64,000 nt of DNA from Myxococcus stipitatus (GTDB lineage Bacteria; Myxococcota; Myxococcia; Myxococcales; Myxococcaceae), in assembly GCF_021412625.1 (NCBI RefSeq), contig NZ_JAKCFI010000002.1, forward strand, positions 62,001 through 126,000, given 5' to 3'. Each line of letters opens with the position of its first letter. The first letter of the stretch is position 1. The translations under genes were made by a program, and so were the position numbers. This document shows positions 35,453 through 45,114 of this stretch, piece after piece. The notes under the pieces were generated by a model, which was not told where the DNA came from, ran no database searches, and saw only the letters and a list, made by a program, of their open reading frames with translations.

Positions 35453-36076
35453 CTAGAAGCGCCCTCCCACGGAGAGGTTGCCGTTGAGGGCGCCGCCGCG
35501 GGCCCGCTCGTTGGTGCCCGGGCGGTCGACGATGTTCTCGCCGCCGATGAGGTGGTACGTCGCGCGGGCCCCCGCGAAGAGGTGCCCGAAGCGGTATTCC
35601 ACGCCCGCGGCGAGCGGGACGTCGGTGGTCCAGTCGTTGCGGTAGACGTTGTCGGCGCCGTCGGACGGGTTGAAGTAGTTCACGCCGAAGCCGACCCCCA
35701 CGAACGGCCGCCACTTCTCCTCGACGTACGGCCCCACCTTGGCGAGCACGCCCAGGCCGTTGCGCCACAGGCCCTCGCCCTCCTCGCCGATGCGGCTCTT
35801 GTCGATGGCGTTGCGCTGGATTTCATAGCCGGCCTCGATGCCGAGGTACTTCCACGGTGTCACCTCGGCGACGATGCCGAGCAGCGGGCCGACCTTGGTG
35901 TCATCGCCCAGTGAGCCGGTGAGTCCACCCAGGCCCAGGCGCACGTCGAGTCCCGCCTCGGGGTCGCTCCGTATGCCCAGCTTCTTGGCGACATGCTGCG
36001 CTTCCACGGCGGCCATGGCTGGACTCGCCAGGCCCAGGGCCACCAGGGCCACTCCTCCCACCATCGAACGTCGCAT
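35453..36076 (-). CDS. Small outer-membrane beta-barrel (OmpA/OmpW-type) protein
   Basis: 207 residues. Signal peptide VALVALGLASPAMAA, then about eight amphipathic strands with aromatic girdles (IVAEVTPWKYLGIEAGYEIQ, WRPFVGVGFGVNYFNPSDGA, LAAGVEYRFGHLFAGARATY) and a terminal Phe (LSVGGRF). It is typical of eight-stranded outer-membrane barrels. ATG 36076 has GGAGG 6 bp upstream. No specific role can be given. It converges with gshA, 24 bp apart. Confidence 0.85.
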   Translation of the reverse strand: MRRSMVGGVALVALGLASPAMAAVEAQHVAKKLGIRSDPEAGLDVRLGLGGLTGSLGDDTKVGPLLGIVAEVTPWKYLGIEAGYEIQRNAIDKSRIGEEGEGLWRNGLGVLAKVGPYVEEKWRPFVGVGFGVNYFNPSDGADNVYRNDWTTDVPLAAGVEYRFGHLFAGARATYHLIGGENIVDRPGTNERARGGALNGNLSVGGRF

Positions 36077-36198
36077 CGCATTCCTCCCCGAGGATTCGGT
36101 CAGCGACAAGGTGGCCATCCGTCGGGTCGGCAACAGAGGGCGCCCACGGGGGCTGCGGTGGGCCGGAGGGCCCGACTGGGGGCGGGCGGTGGGGCGCT

Positions 36199-39100
36199 TC
36201 AGCGGCGGCCGAAGAGCTTCTTCAAGCCGGACAGCAGCCCCCCGGGGCGCGCCTCGGGTTCGCCGACGAGCGGCGAGCGGGCGATGAGCGCCTCGCGCCC
36301 CGCGTCGTCCAGGTCCTCGAGGGAGGGGGAGACGGGCTGTCGACGCGCGCCGGGGAGCGTGGCCTCCAGGGACAGCACGCCGTCGATGCTGAGGGCGAAG
36401 TGCAGCTCCACCTCGCCAGGCCGGTCGACGTTGAGGGTGACGCGCCCCAGGTACTCGTTCTCCACCGCGAGCCCCGAGGTGCCCTGGAAGAGCGCGAGCT
36501 CGAGGGGACCGGCGGCCGCGACCGGGAGGACGAGCGTCTTGCCCGCGGGGAGGCGGGTGTTGCGCTCCAGCACGCGGCGCAGGGTGCCGCCCCGCTCGGC
36601 GACGCCCACGGGCGCGGAGAGCACCTCGGAGACGGAGGCGGCGGGCTTGCCTCCCTCCGCGAGGAGCAGGGCGTGTCCGAAGAGCGCCGCGCCCAGGGCC
36701 ACGGCGCCACGAGCGTCGACGTCCTCGCGCACGGGGACACCGAGGCTCTCCTCCAGGCGCCGGCGCACGAGCGGCGTGCGGCCCTGACCGCCGACGAGCA
36801 GCACCGCGTCGAGTCCCTGGGGGGAGAGGGCGTTGGAGTCGAGCACCTCGCGCACGACGGACGTCACGCGCTGCGCGAGGTCCGCCGTGAGCGCCTCGAC
36901 GCGCTCGCGGTTCAAGGGGGGCACCGTGCCCGAGGACAGCGGGACCTCGACCTCGGTGCGCTCGGAGAGGGCCACCTTGGCGGACTCGGCGGCGGCGCGC
37001 AGGGGGCTCCAGTCGAGCGGATGCTCTGGCCGGGGCACGCCCTGGTCCGCGAGGTCGCTGGCGAGCGCCTCGGCGATGCGGGTGTCGAAGTCCATGCCGC
37101 CGACGAGCGGGTCTCCGCCGGTGGTGATGACCTCCAGGTCGTCGCCCGTCACCTGCACCACGCAGACCTCGAGGCCGCCACCGCCGAGGTCCACGACGAG
37201 CACGCGCTTGCGCGCGAGGCTCTTGCCATGGCCGTGCGCCAGCGCCGCGGAGGCGGCGCCGGTGAGGATGCGTTGGGCATCGAGGCCGGCGAGCGTCGCG
37301 GCGTCACGCAGGGCGGCGCGCTGGCGGTCCGTGAAGTGCGTGGGCGCGCAGATGACGGCGCGGGTGATCTTGCGCCCCACGAAGGTGGAGGCGGCGTGCT
37401 TGAGCTCTCGCAGGAGCAGCGCGGCGAAGAGGGTGGGGGAGACGAGCCTGCCGCCGAGCTCCACCGCGGCATCGCCGTTCGGGTCGGCCGTGACGGGGAA
37501 GGGCAGGTGGGGCGTCAGGGCGCGCAGGCGTGGGGCGCGGGCGCGCAGCCCGAGCAGGCGCATGAGGCCGTGGGCGGCTCGACGTGGCGCGCGGCTCGCT
37601 TCGACCTGGGCGGCGGGGCCGACGAGCAACTCGTCGCTGCCATCCACGGCGACGAGCGCGGGAAGCTCATGGCCCTCCAGGCCGGGGAGCGGGACGAGCC
37701 GGGCGGTGCCCTCGTGGAAGACGGCGACGCGGGCGTGCGAGGTGCCCAGGTCGATGCCGAGGATGACCTCGGGCACGGAGGCCGATGGCGAAGCCGCGGG
37801 GACGGGAACCTCGAGGAGCGCGCGACGTCGGCTGGCGCGCGCGGAATCGGTCTCGGGTACCGGCGTGGGCGGCGATTCGGTTTGCGGGCTCCGTGCCCCT
37901 GGGGTGGGGGCGGATGTCTCCCCTCGCTCACGTTGCGAGGACACGGCCTCGCGTGGGCCCTGGGCCTCCGGCTCGGCGAGGGGGGGCTGGGGGGCCGCCG
38001 AGGGCGAGACAGCGTGCGCGGAGTGCTCAGGTGGCTCGGTGCGCTGGAGGCGCTCGGTCGAGGTCGCGGAGGGCTCCGACGGTTCGGTGGCCGGGCCGGT
38101 GCCCGTCGACGGCGCGGAGGTGCTCGCGGTCTGTCGCGGTGGCTCGGTGGCCGAGGGCTCGGCGTGGCTTGGACCCTGTTGGGACTCGATGGTCGGCTGG
38201 ACGTCAGCGGTCGTGCTGGGGCCCTGTGGCGACTCCGTGGTCGGCTGAGCGTCCGTCGAGAGCGCGGAGGCGCTTGGTGGGGGCTGAGGCGGGGTGACCG
38301 CGTGTGCGTCGGTCGCGTGCTCGGAGGCGCTCGTGGTCTGCTGAGACACAGTGGCCGAAAGTGCGTCGGCCGAGGGCTCAAAGGCGCTCGCGGCCTGTTG
38401 AGCCACGGTGGCTGCGTGAGCGTCGGTTGAGGGCTCGGAGGCGCTTGTGGCCTGCTGAGACGCGGAGGCTGCGTGTGTGTCGGCCGAGTGCTCCGAGGTG
38501 CTTGTTGATTTCTCGGTCGCGGAGGCTGCGTGAGCGTCGGACGAGGGCTCGGAGATGCTCGCGGCCAGTCGTGGCCTGGTGGCCGACTGTGCGTCGGTTG
38601 CGTGCTCGGTGGCGCTTGTGGCGTGTCGAGACGCCGTGGCCGAACGTGCTTCGGCCGAAATCTCGGAGGCACTGGTGGCCAGTCGTGGCCCGGTAGCCGA
38701 CGGAGCGTCAGTCGCGTGCTCGGAGAGGCTTGCGGCGTGTTGAGACGCCGTAGACGAACGTGCGTCGGTCGAAAGCTCGGAGGAACTCGCGGCCTGCTGT
38801 GATGCCGTGGCTGAGTGCGCGTCCGTCGAGGGGACGGAGGCACTCGAAACGAGTCGAGCCTCAGCGGCTGGTTGCGCGTCGGTCGGCGATGCGGAGGCAA
38901 TCGAGGACTGGGGTGTCTCCGTCTCCGCGTCTGACTGAGTCCCCGTTGGAGACGCGGACGCGCTCGATGTTCGCGGCACCTCGGTCGTCGTCGGCGCGTC
39001 CGTCGAAGCGGACGAGGACCCCGATGCATGCAGCGGCTCATTGGCCGCCTGTTCATCCGTCGAGGTCTCGGAGGTGTTCGATGCCTGCGGCGCCGTGGTG

Positions 39101-40839
39101 CCCGACCGCACGTCCGTCGAGGATGCAGTCGAGAGCGCGGCATCACTCGAAGCCCGTTGTGGCTGAGCACCCGACCGTGCGTCTGTCGAGAGGGCCGGAT
39201 CGCTCGACGTCTGCTGTGGCTGACGGCCCGACGAAGCGTCTGCCGAGAGCCCGGTTGTGCTCGTCGCCTTCCGCGCGTCGATGGGAGATGGGGCGACGGT
39301 CGACGCCTCGGAAGCGTCTACGTCCAGAGTCCGCGACGCGGTGTTCGATGGCGCGTCAGGCGAAGACTCTGGGGCACTGACGCTCTGCCGCGACGGTTCG
39401 CCTGGTGCCTGGATATCTGCCGCAACCTCAGAGGCACTCGCGGCCTCCTGCTGCGTGGCGGCGGGTTGAGCGTCCGCCGTGGGGGCGAGGGGCACCGTCA
39501 GTGGCTCGGAGTCACTCGACAGAACCTCGGCCGGCTTGGCGTGTGCCGAGGAGTCCGGCACACCCGGCGCGGTCTCCTGCAGGCCTGTTTCCGCGGATCG
39601 TCCGGCTGCCAGCTCGACCGTGTTCCCCCTGGCGCCCTTCACGTCGAGAGGAGACTCCGGAGGAGCGAGGCGGAACCGGGCCCCCTCCTGTTCATTGGAG
39701 TCAGGACCGCCGGCCCCAGGATGGGCGGGCACATTCGAGGGGACGTGGTGCGGAACCCCGGCACCCTCGCCGACGGAGGGCCGCGTCGCATTGCCCGAGG
39801 TCTCCATCGGAGGACCCGGGAACGCGGGCCCAGGCTCGTCGCCTCGAAGCGGGGAAGGTGACTCGGCTCCGTGTCGAGAGCTCTCCGCCCCGGCCCCCGA
39901 GGGCTCATCGGAGAAATCATCGACGCCTCCCGGCGGCGCCAGCTCGAAGCGCGGCGGACTCGTCGGAGCGGTCGGTGCGTGGCTGACGGAGGCACTCGGA
40001 GCCTCTCGTGGCTCGAAGCGCACGACCGGGACGGCGCCGGGGCTCGCGAGGGCCGGTTGTTCCTCGGGAGGCGCCGCCGACGCCCCTTCGTCGGACTCGA
40101 ACAGGCTCGCGGTGATGTCGAAGTCGAGTTCGTCATCCTCGCTCGAGGACGCGGAGGAACTGACCGCGGCGGCCGCTTCAGTCGGAGGCGCCTGCGTCTC
40201 GGCGCTGGATGGCGCGGTGTCCTCGCGCGGCAGGGCGCTGACCAGCGGCGGTGGGGCGTGAGCCGTGACGGGCTCCGCCGAATCGCCCGTCGAGGCTGAC
40301 TCGGGGGCGCTGGCGGCCGCCGCGTCTGGGAACCCGTCGGAGGCTGTCGGTTCCTCGGGCGCGGCATGCGCGAGGTCCGGAGCGGGCACCGAGTCTTCGA
40401 CGGGCGCGGGGCTGGGGGCGGGCTCGTCCGGAGCCGTGGGCGTCTGGGGCTTCGCCACGGTCGGAGGGTGTGCCTTCCTGACGAGCCCTGGCACCGTCGG
40501 CGCGGGCGGCGCCTCGGGGACACCTCGACGCGCGACCACGCGGTCGACGACGGCCTTGCTGGCGGCATCGAGCTTGACGAACCGCACCGTCATCCCGGTG
40601 CGCCCGCTGCCCGACTCCAGCTGGGCCTTCACGACCACGCCCTCGCCACGCAGCAGCCGCGTCCCATCCGCCAGCACGAACTCGAACGCCAGCCCGGTGC
40701 CCTCGGGCTTCAGGGCGCGCGTGGCCACGAACACGCCACCGCGCGCGACGTTGGAGCCGTACTTGTCGATGAACTCCTCCTCCGTCGAGTACGGAAGGCG
40801 GATTCTCAGGGGCAGCAGCTTGGACGCGAGCCCGCTCAT
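36199..40839 (-). CDS. PilZ-like / long repeat linker / Hsp70-like ATPase fusion protein
   Basis: 1546 residues. Residues 1-105 form a PilZ-like domain of the Myxococcus paralogous type (STEEEFIDKYGSNVARGGVFV, then GTGLAFEFVLADG and GMTVRFVKLD). Residues about 110-1000 are a huge low-complexity linker rich in Ser, Ala, Thr, Glu and Pro; within it 650-870 is a 19-residue tandem repeat (consensus TDAxSATxSQxAxSxSExS). The C-terminus (about 1024-1546) is an Hsp70-type ATPase: ILGIDLGTSHARVAVF, VVDLGGGGLEV, VLLVGGQGRTPLVR and a substrate-domain-like region, ending GLKKLFGRR. No signal peptide, so cytoplasmic. It overlaps the lipoprotein gene by 4 bp in an operon with alaS. A PilZ domain could respond to cyclic-di-GMP but the RxxxR motif is not evident. 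The role is unknown; DnaK homologues affect motility in M. xanthus. Confidence 0.88.
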   Translation of the reverse strand: MSGLASKLLPLRIRLPYSTEEEFIDKYGSNVARGGVFVATRALKPEGTGLAFEFVLADGTRLLRGEGVVVKAQLESGSGRTGMTVRFVKLDAASKAVVDRVVARRGVPEAPPAPTVPGLVRKAHPPTVAKPQTPTAPDEPAPSPAPVEDSVPAPDLAHAAPEEPTASDGFPDAAAASAPESASTGDSAEPVTAHAPPPLVSALPREDTAPSSAETQAPPTEAAAAVSSSASSSEDDELDFDITASLFESDEGASAAPPEEQPALASPGAVPVVRFEPREAPSASVSHAPTAPTSPPRFELAPPGGVDDFSDEPSGAGAESSRHGAESPSPLRGDEPGPAFPGPPMETSGNATRPSVGEGAGVPHHVPSNVPAHPGAGGPDSNEQEGARFRLAPPESPLDVKGARGNTVELAAGRSAETGLQETAPGVPDSSAHAKPAEVLSSDSEPLTVPLAPTADAQPAATQQEAASASEVAADIQAPGEPSRQSVSAPESSPDAPSNTASRTLDVDASEASTVAPSPIDARKATSTTGLSADASSGRQPQQTSSDPALSTDARSGAQPQRASSDAALSTASSTDVRSGTTAPQASNTSETSTDEQAANEPLHASGSSSASTDAPTTTEVPRTSSASASPTGTQSDAETETPQSSIASASPTDAQPAAEARLVSSASVPSTDAHSATASQQAASSSELSTDARSSTASQHAASLSEHATDAPSATGPRLATSASEISAEARSATASRHATSATEHATDAQSATRPRLAASISEPSSDAHAASATEKSTSTSEHSADTHAASASQQATSASEPSTDAHAATVAQQAASAFEPSADALSATVSQQTTSASEHATDAHAVTPPQPPPSASALSTDAQPTTESPQGPSTTADVQPTIESQQGPSHAEPSATEPPRQTASTSAPSTGTGPATEPSEPSATSTERLQRTEPPEHSAHAVSPSAAPQPPLAEPEAQGPREAVSSQRERGETSAPTPGARSPQTESPPTPVPETDSARASRRRALLEVPVPAASPSASVPEVILGIDLGTSHARVAVFHEGTARLVPLPGLEGHELPALVAVDGSDELLVGPAAQVEASRAPRRAAHGLMRLLGLRARAPRLRALTPHLPFPVTADPNGDAAVELGGRLVSPTLFAALLLRELKHAASTFVGRKITRAVICAPTHFTDRQRAALRDAATLAGLDAQRILTGAASAALAHGHGKSLARKRVLVVDLGGGGLEVCVVQVTGDDLEVITTGGDPLVGGMDFDTRIAEALASDLADQGVPRPEHPLDWSPLRAAAESAKVALSERTEVEVPLSSGTVPPLNRERVEALTADLAQRVTSVVREVLDSNALSPQGLDAVLLVGGQGRTPLVRRRLEESLGVPVREDVDARGAVALGAALFGHALLLAEGGKPAASVSEVLSAPVGVAERGGTLRRVLERNTRLPAGKTLVLPVAAAGPLELALFQGTSGLAVENEYLGRVTLNVDRPGEVELHFALSIDGVLSLEATLPGARRQPVSPSLEDLDDAGREALIARSPLVGEPEARPGGLLSGLKKLFGRR
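38249..38932 (-). repeat. 57-bp coding minisatellite, about 12 units
   Basis: Copies of a core (gcgtcgg and close variants) recur at 38249, 38306, 38363, 38420, 38477, 38534, 38591, 38648, 38705, 38762, 38819 and 38876, exactly 57 bp apart. Each unit encodes 19 residues of the Hsp70-fusion linker. Less regular copies extend to about 39270. Units differ by point changes but never in length, so the frame is kept. Copy number may vary between strains. Confidence 0.92.
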
Positions 40840-41495
40840 CGCAGGGGGATCCGCACCTCTCCCCCTGTCCCCGGGATGACCAGACCCAGGTCACCGTCGC
40901 GCAGGAGTTGCGGGGGGAGCTCGAACAGGAGGACCACGTCGGTGCGCTCTTCCGGGCCCCACGTGCGGCGCAAGGGGCGCGTGCCGGCCAGCACCTGGAC
41001 ATCCCGGGCCACGCCGTAGGCCACGCCCTTCGCGTCGACGACCTTCGCTTCTTCCAGGTCCAGGGTCGCCGGCTTCTCGCCCACGTTCTGGCTGACGAGC
41101 TGCACCCGGAGGAACTCGTCCTCCGTCGTCATGCTCAGCTTCCCCGAGCCCTTCACCGAGTGCGAGGCCTCGAGCCCCGTGAGCTTCAACGCCACGGTGT
41201 CGACATGCACCGTGGCGTTGGACTCCGGAAGGTTCAACTTCCGGGGCGCCATGTCCTCCTGCGCCGCAGCCAGCCCCGCGAGCTGCGCGTTGGGGTCCGC
41301 GCGCTCAGGCCCGGGCGTGGCTCGGCCGCCCTGGTTCACCCGGTCGACTTCCTGTCGCAGCTTCTGGAGCGTCCGGTCGTCCGCCGTTCCCATGGCTCCG
41401 GACGTGGGCTCGTCCTTCGTGCAGCCCCCCACGAGGAGGACCGCCGCCAGGAGTCGTGCCACCGGGGCCACGGGAGCGGAGGACCGGGTACGCAT
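40836..41495 (-). CDS. Lipoprotein of unknown function in the alaS operon
   Basis: 219 residues. Signal sequence with lipobox VGGC (LLAAVLLVGGCTKDEP). A short helical segment (LQKLRQEVDRVNQ) precedes a beta domain from about residue 95 (VHVDTVALKLTGLEASHSV, FLRVQLVSQNVGEKPATLDL, RTDVVLLFELP) that resembles DUF4352-type ligand-binding or accessory domains. The gene is sandwiched: its ATG overlaps the alaS stop by one base and its stop overlaps the start of the PilZ-Hsp70 gene by 4 bp. Translation of the three should be coupled. It is probably anchored to the envelope while the Hsp70 partner is cytoplasmic, so a direct contact is not assured. Confidence 0.83.
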   Translation of the reverse strand: MRTRSSAPVAPVARLLAAVLLVGGCTKDEPTSGAMGTADDRTLQKLRQEVDRVNQGGRATPGPERADPNAQLAGLAAAQEDMAPRKLNLPESNATVHVDTVALKLTGLEASHSVKGSGKLSMTTEDEFLRVQLVSQNVGEKPATLDLEEAKVVDAKGVAYGVARDVQVLAGTRPLRRTWGPEERTDVVLLFELPPQLLRDGDLGLVIPGTGGEVRIPLR

Positions 41496-44188
41496 CAGGC
41501 GCCCGCGCCCTTCACCAGCTCATAGAGCTTGTCGAGCGCCGCGGACAGCTTCGCCGCGTCGGGGCCGCCGGCCTGGGCCATGTCGGGCTTGCCACCGCCC
41601 TTGCCGCCGACCTCCTTGGCCATCTCCCGCACGAGGTCGCCCGCGCTGATGCCCTTGGCCACGACGTCCTTCGTCGCCGCCACGAGGATGATGGCCCGGC
41701 CGTCCTTCTCTCCACCAATGGCCACCACGCCAGACCGGATGCGGTCGCGCAGCTGATCCGCCATGCCCCGGAACACCTTGTCGTCCGCCGGGTCCACGCG
41801 CGTCGCCAGCACCTTCATGCCGTTGACGTCGCGCGCCTGGTCCAGCAGGTCCTTGCTGCCGGCGGTCTGCGCCTTGACGGAGACCTCCTCGACCTTGCGC
41901 TCCAGCTCCTTCACGCGCTTCTGCGTCGCCTCGACGCGCTTGGCGATCTCCTTCGGGTTCGTCTTCAGCAGCTCCGCCACCTTGCGCAGCTCGTGCTCCT
42001 GCTCGCGCACGAACTGGAGCGCGCCCACGCCCGTGAGCGCGATGACGCGGCGCACGCCGGACGCCACGCTGCTCTCGCTCGAAATCTTGAACAGGCCGAT
42101 GTCGCCGCTGCGACGCACGTGCGTGCCGCCGCACAGCTCGGTGGACTCCGGGTGCACGGTGACGACGCGCACCGTCTCGCCGTACTTCTCACCGAACATC
42201 GCCACCGCGCCGGACTTCTTCGCGTCCTCCAACGCCATGACGCGCGTCTGCGCCGCCGCGTTGTCGCGAATCCAGCCGTTGACCAGGTCCTCGACCTTCT
42301 CCGACTCCTCCGTGGTGAGCGGACCGAAGTGCGAGAAGTCGAAGCGCAGGAAGTCCGGAGCGACGACCGAGCCCGCCTGCTTCACGTGCTCGCCCAGCAC
42401 CAGCTTCAGCGCCTTGTGCAGGAGGTGCGTCGCGGAGTGGTTCGCGCGGATGGCCTTGCGCCGCTCCACGTCCACCGCCGCCTGCACCATGTCGCCGACC
42501 TTGAAGGCGCCCTCGGCGAGCTCCACGGTATGGACGATGAGCCCCGGAACCGGGCGCTGCGCGTCCTTCACCTTCGCCACGGCCTTGCCGCCGTGGCCCA
42601 CGATGTCACCCGTGTCGCCGAGCTGGCCGCCGGACTCGCCGTAGAAGGGCGTCCGGTCGAGCACCACCTCGACCTTGTCGCCCTTGGACGCCTCGGTCAC
42701 CTCGACCCCGTCGCGCACCAGCGCGCGGATGCTGCCCTCGCCCTCGTGGCCCTCGCCCTCGTAGCCGAGGAACTCGGTGGGGCCGAGCTTCTCCGCGAGC
42801 TTGAGGTACACGTCGCCAACGGCCTTGTCCTTGTTGAGCGCGGACTTGACGCCCTTGGAGTCCGCCTCCTTGACCCGTTCGTAGTCCTCCAGGTCGGCCT
42901 CGAGGCCGTGCTCCTGGAGGATGATCTGCGTCAGGTCCGACGGGAAGCCGTAGGTGCCGTGGAAGAGGAACACCTCCTCGCCGGTCATCACCTTCTCGCC
43001 CGCCGCCTTCATGCGGCCGACGCTCTCCTCGATGAGCTTCATGCCGCGGCTGAGCGTCTCGCGGAAGCTCTGCTCCTCGAACTCCGCCACCCGGAGGATG
43101 AACGGCCGGCTCTCGCGCAGCTCCGGGTACGCGTCGCCCATCAGCTCGATGACGCGGTCGATGACCTTGTGGAAGAAGTGCTGCTCGATGCGCATCAGGT
43201 GCGCGCCGTGGCGGATGGCCCGGCGCATGATGCGGCGGAGCACGTAGCCGCGGCCCTCGTTGGAGGGCTGCACGCCGTCTGCGATGAGGAACGCCGCCGC
43301 GCGGCTGTGGTCCGCGATGACGCGATGGGAGGCGCCCGTCTCCTGCGAGTACGGCTTGCCGGAGACCTCGACCACCCTCGCGATGATGTCCTGGAACAGG
43401 TCCGTGTCGTAGTTGGAGCGCTTGCCCTGCACGACGGAGGCGATGCGCTCCAGGCCCGCGCCCGTGTCGATGGACGGCTTGGGCAGCGGAATCAGCGGCG
43501 CGTCCTTCTCCTTGCGCTCGAACTGCATGAACACGAGGTTCCAGATTTCGAGCCACCGGTCGCAGTCACACGCGACGCCCTGACACTTGCGGCCCGCGGC
43601 CTCCTCGACACAGGGGATGTCGTCGCCCTGGTGGTAGTGGATTTCGGAGCAGGGGCCGCACGGGCCGGTGTCGCCCATGGCCCAGAAGTTGTCCTTCTTG
43701 CCGAGCTTGTAGATGCGGTCGCGGGCGACGCCCTGCTTGGCCCACAGCTCGAACGCCTCCTCGTCCCAGGGGATGCCGTCCTCGCCGTTGAACACGGTGA
43801 TGGCCAGCCGCTCCTGCGCCAGGCCGAGCGTCTTCGTCACGAACTCCCAGCCGTACGCGATGGCGTCCGCCTTGAAGTAGTCGCCGAAGGAGAAGTTGCC
43901 GAGCATCTCGAAGAACGTGTGGTGGCGCGCCGTGTAGCCCACGTTGTCGAGGTCGTTGTGCTTGCCACCGGCGCGCACGCACTTCTGCGACGTCGTCGCG
44001 CGCGTGTAGTCGCGGCGCTCGCGGCCGGTGAAGACGTCCTTGAACTGCACCATGCCCGCGTTGGTGAACAGCAGGGTCGGGTCGTTGGCGGGCACCAGCG
44101 ACGAGGAGGGCACGCGGCGGTGTCCACGCTCCTCGAAGAACTTGAGGAACGCCTCGCGAATCTGGGAGGCGGTGAGGGCGGAAGGCAT
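41495..44188 (-). CDS. alaS: Alanyl-tRNA synthetase
   Basis: 897 residues, complete. Class II aminoacylation domain at the N-terminus (REAFLKFFEERGH, PANDPTLLFTNAGMVQFKD, RHHTFFEMLGNFSFGDYFK), the editing domain with zinc ligands NHSATHLLH and CGGTHV, and the C-Ala region with coiled coil and GGKGGGKPDMAQAGG. It charges tRNA-Ala and clears mischarged Ser and Gly. ATG 44188 gives the normal N-terminus; the frame is open further upstream without family similarity. First gene of the operon with the lipoprotein and the PilZ-Hsp70 fusion, which is an unusual partnership for a synthetase. Confidence 0.97.
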   Translation of the reverse strand: MPSALTASQIREAFLKFFEERGHRRVPSSSLVPANDPTLLFTNAGMVQFKDVFTGRERRDYTRATTSQKCVRAGGKHNDLDNVGYTARHHTFFEMLGNFSFGDYFKADAIAYGWEFVTKTLGLAQERLAITVFNGEDGIPWDEEAFELWAKQGVARDRIYKLGKKDNFWAMGDTGPCGPCSEIHYHQGDDIPCVEEAAGRKCQGVACDCDRWLEIWNLVFMQFERKEKDAPLIPLPKPSIDTGAGLERIASVVQGKRSNYDTDLFQDIIARVVEVSGKPYSQETGASHRVIADHSRAAAFLIADGVQPSNEGRGYVLRRIMRRAIRHGAHLMRIEQHFFHKVIDRVIELMGDAYPELRESRPFILRVAEFEEQSFRETLSRGMKLIEESVGRMKAAGEKVMTGEEVFLFHGTYGFPSDLTQIILQEHGLEADLEDYERVKEADSKGVKSALNKDKAVGDVYLKLAEKLGPTEFLGYEGEGHEGEGSIRALVRDGVEVTEASKGDKVEVVLDRTPFYGESGGQLGDTGDIVGHGGKAVAKVKDAQRPVPGLIVHTVELAEGAFKVGDMVQAAVDVERRKAIRANHSATHLLHKALKLVLGEHVKQAGSVVAPDFLRFDFSHFGPLTTEESEKVEDLVNGWIRDNAAAQTRVMALEDAKKSGAVAMFGEKYGETVRVVTVHPESTELCGGTHVRRSGDIGLFKISSESSVASGVRRVIALTGVGALQFVREQEHELRKVAELLKTNPKEIAKRVEATQKRVKELERKVEEVSVKAQTAGSKDLLDQARDVNGMKVLATRVDPADDKVFRGMADQLRDRIRSGVVAIGGEKDGRAIILVAATKDVVAKGISAGDLVREMAKEVGGKGGGKPDMAQAGGPDAAKLSAALDKLYELVKGAGA

Positions 44189-44395
44189 GGTGTGGGTATA
44201 TGCCACAAGAGGCGGCGGCGCAGGAGTTCTTGGAGTGTGCATGAGGTGGGAGGACGCCCCACGGCCGGTGTGGCTGACCCTCCTGGCTGTTGCACGACCA
44301 AGGGGTGTCACACCTGTTTCACGCGCCCGCCCGGACGTGGAGCCGGGCGGGGCGCCGGCCTGGAGCGGGGCGGGACGAGGGGGCCCTTGGCCACC

Positions 44396-44839
44396 TCAGC
44401 GGGCGGGCGGGGGCCGGCGCTGGGGGAGCTCCCGGGCGGGCATGCCCGCAACCACGGCGAGCGGGGCGACGTCGGAGGTCACCAGGGCCCCGGCCCCAAT
44501 CACGGCGCCGTCCCCCACCGTCACGGGGCCGATGATCTGCGCGCCCGCGCCCACGAAGACGTTGCGGCCGATGCGGGGCGCGCGGGCCTCACCCAGCCGG
44601 GGCTCCACGCTGACGTTCTGCGCGAGGAAGCTGCCCTCGCCGACCTCCACGCCCGGGGCCACCACCACGCCCACGCCTCCGTAACCCAGCCCGACGGAGG
44701 CGTGCAGGCGCGCGTCGATGTCCACGTGGCTGTGCAGCAGCCGGTCCCCCACCGCCGACACGAGCCCTGGCAGGAGGGGCAGGCCCAGCTCCCGCAGGCG
44801 CCTGGCGGCTCGGTAGAACGTCAGCGCGGTGGGGCCCAT
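44396..44839 (-). CDS. Hexapeptide-repeat acetyltransferase, serine acetyltransferase-like
   Basis: 147 residues. After a short helical region (ALTFYRAARRLRELGLPLLP) comes a left-handed beta-helix of hexapeptide repeats (DIDARLHASVGLGYGGVGVV, IGRNVFVGAGAQIIGPVTVG, DGAVIGAGALVTSDVAPLAV) and the closing GMPARELP. These features match short CysE-like or polysaccharide O-acetyltransferases. The N-terminus is shorter than true CysE, so a sugar or surface-polymer acceptor is as likely as serine. ATG 44839 follows a G-rich site. No pathway partners are adjacent; the 275 bp upstream hold no gene. Confidence 0.8.
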   Translation of the reverse strand: MGPTALTFYRAARRLRELGLPLLPGLVSAVGDRLLHSHVDIDARLHASVGLGYGGVGVVVAPGVEVGEGSFLAQNVSVEPRLGEARAPRIGRNVFVGAGAQIIGPVTVGDGAVIGAGALVTSDVAPLAVVAGMPARELPQRRPPPAR

Positions 44840-45114
44840 GTCCCACCCCGCGCCGGTCCTGGATGCCGGGTGCTTCCTCCTGGCGGTGGAGGCGCCGGGG
44901 CTCCGGGCGTCGCGAGCGGCGTCGGGACCGGGGCGGCAAGGCGGGGCATCCGGGGTGAGGGTCGCGTCATGGCCATCGCTCCTGGCCAATCTAGGGGGCG
45001 CCCCCGCACCAGGCACCGGCCCGCTCACGAGGGAAGGGCGAGCGTCCGGCAGACAACCCCGGACGCGCTCGCACAAGGCCCCGAGTGCCACCGGCCCGAC
45101 ACTTCCGGCGGCGC

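Noticed and set aside
38249-39270. Possible CRISPR-like array
   Set aside because: The repeats are contiguous, degenerate, an exact multiple of three and inside a long coding frame; there are no spacers and no cas genes.
44189-44395. Leader RNA regulating alaS
   Set aside because: No T-box, riboswitch or convincing hairpin pattern could be recognised in the 207-bp upstream region.
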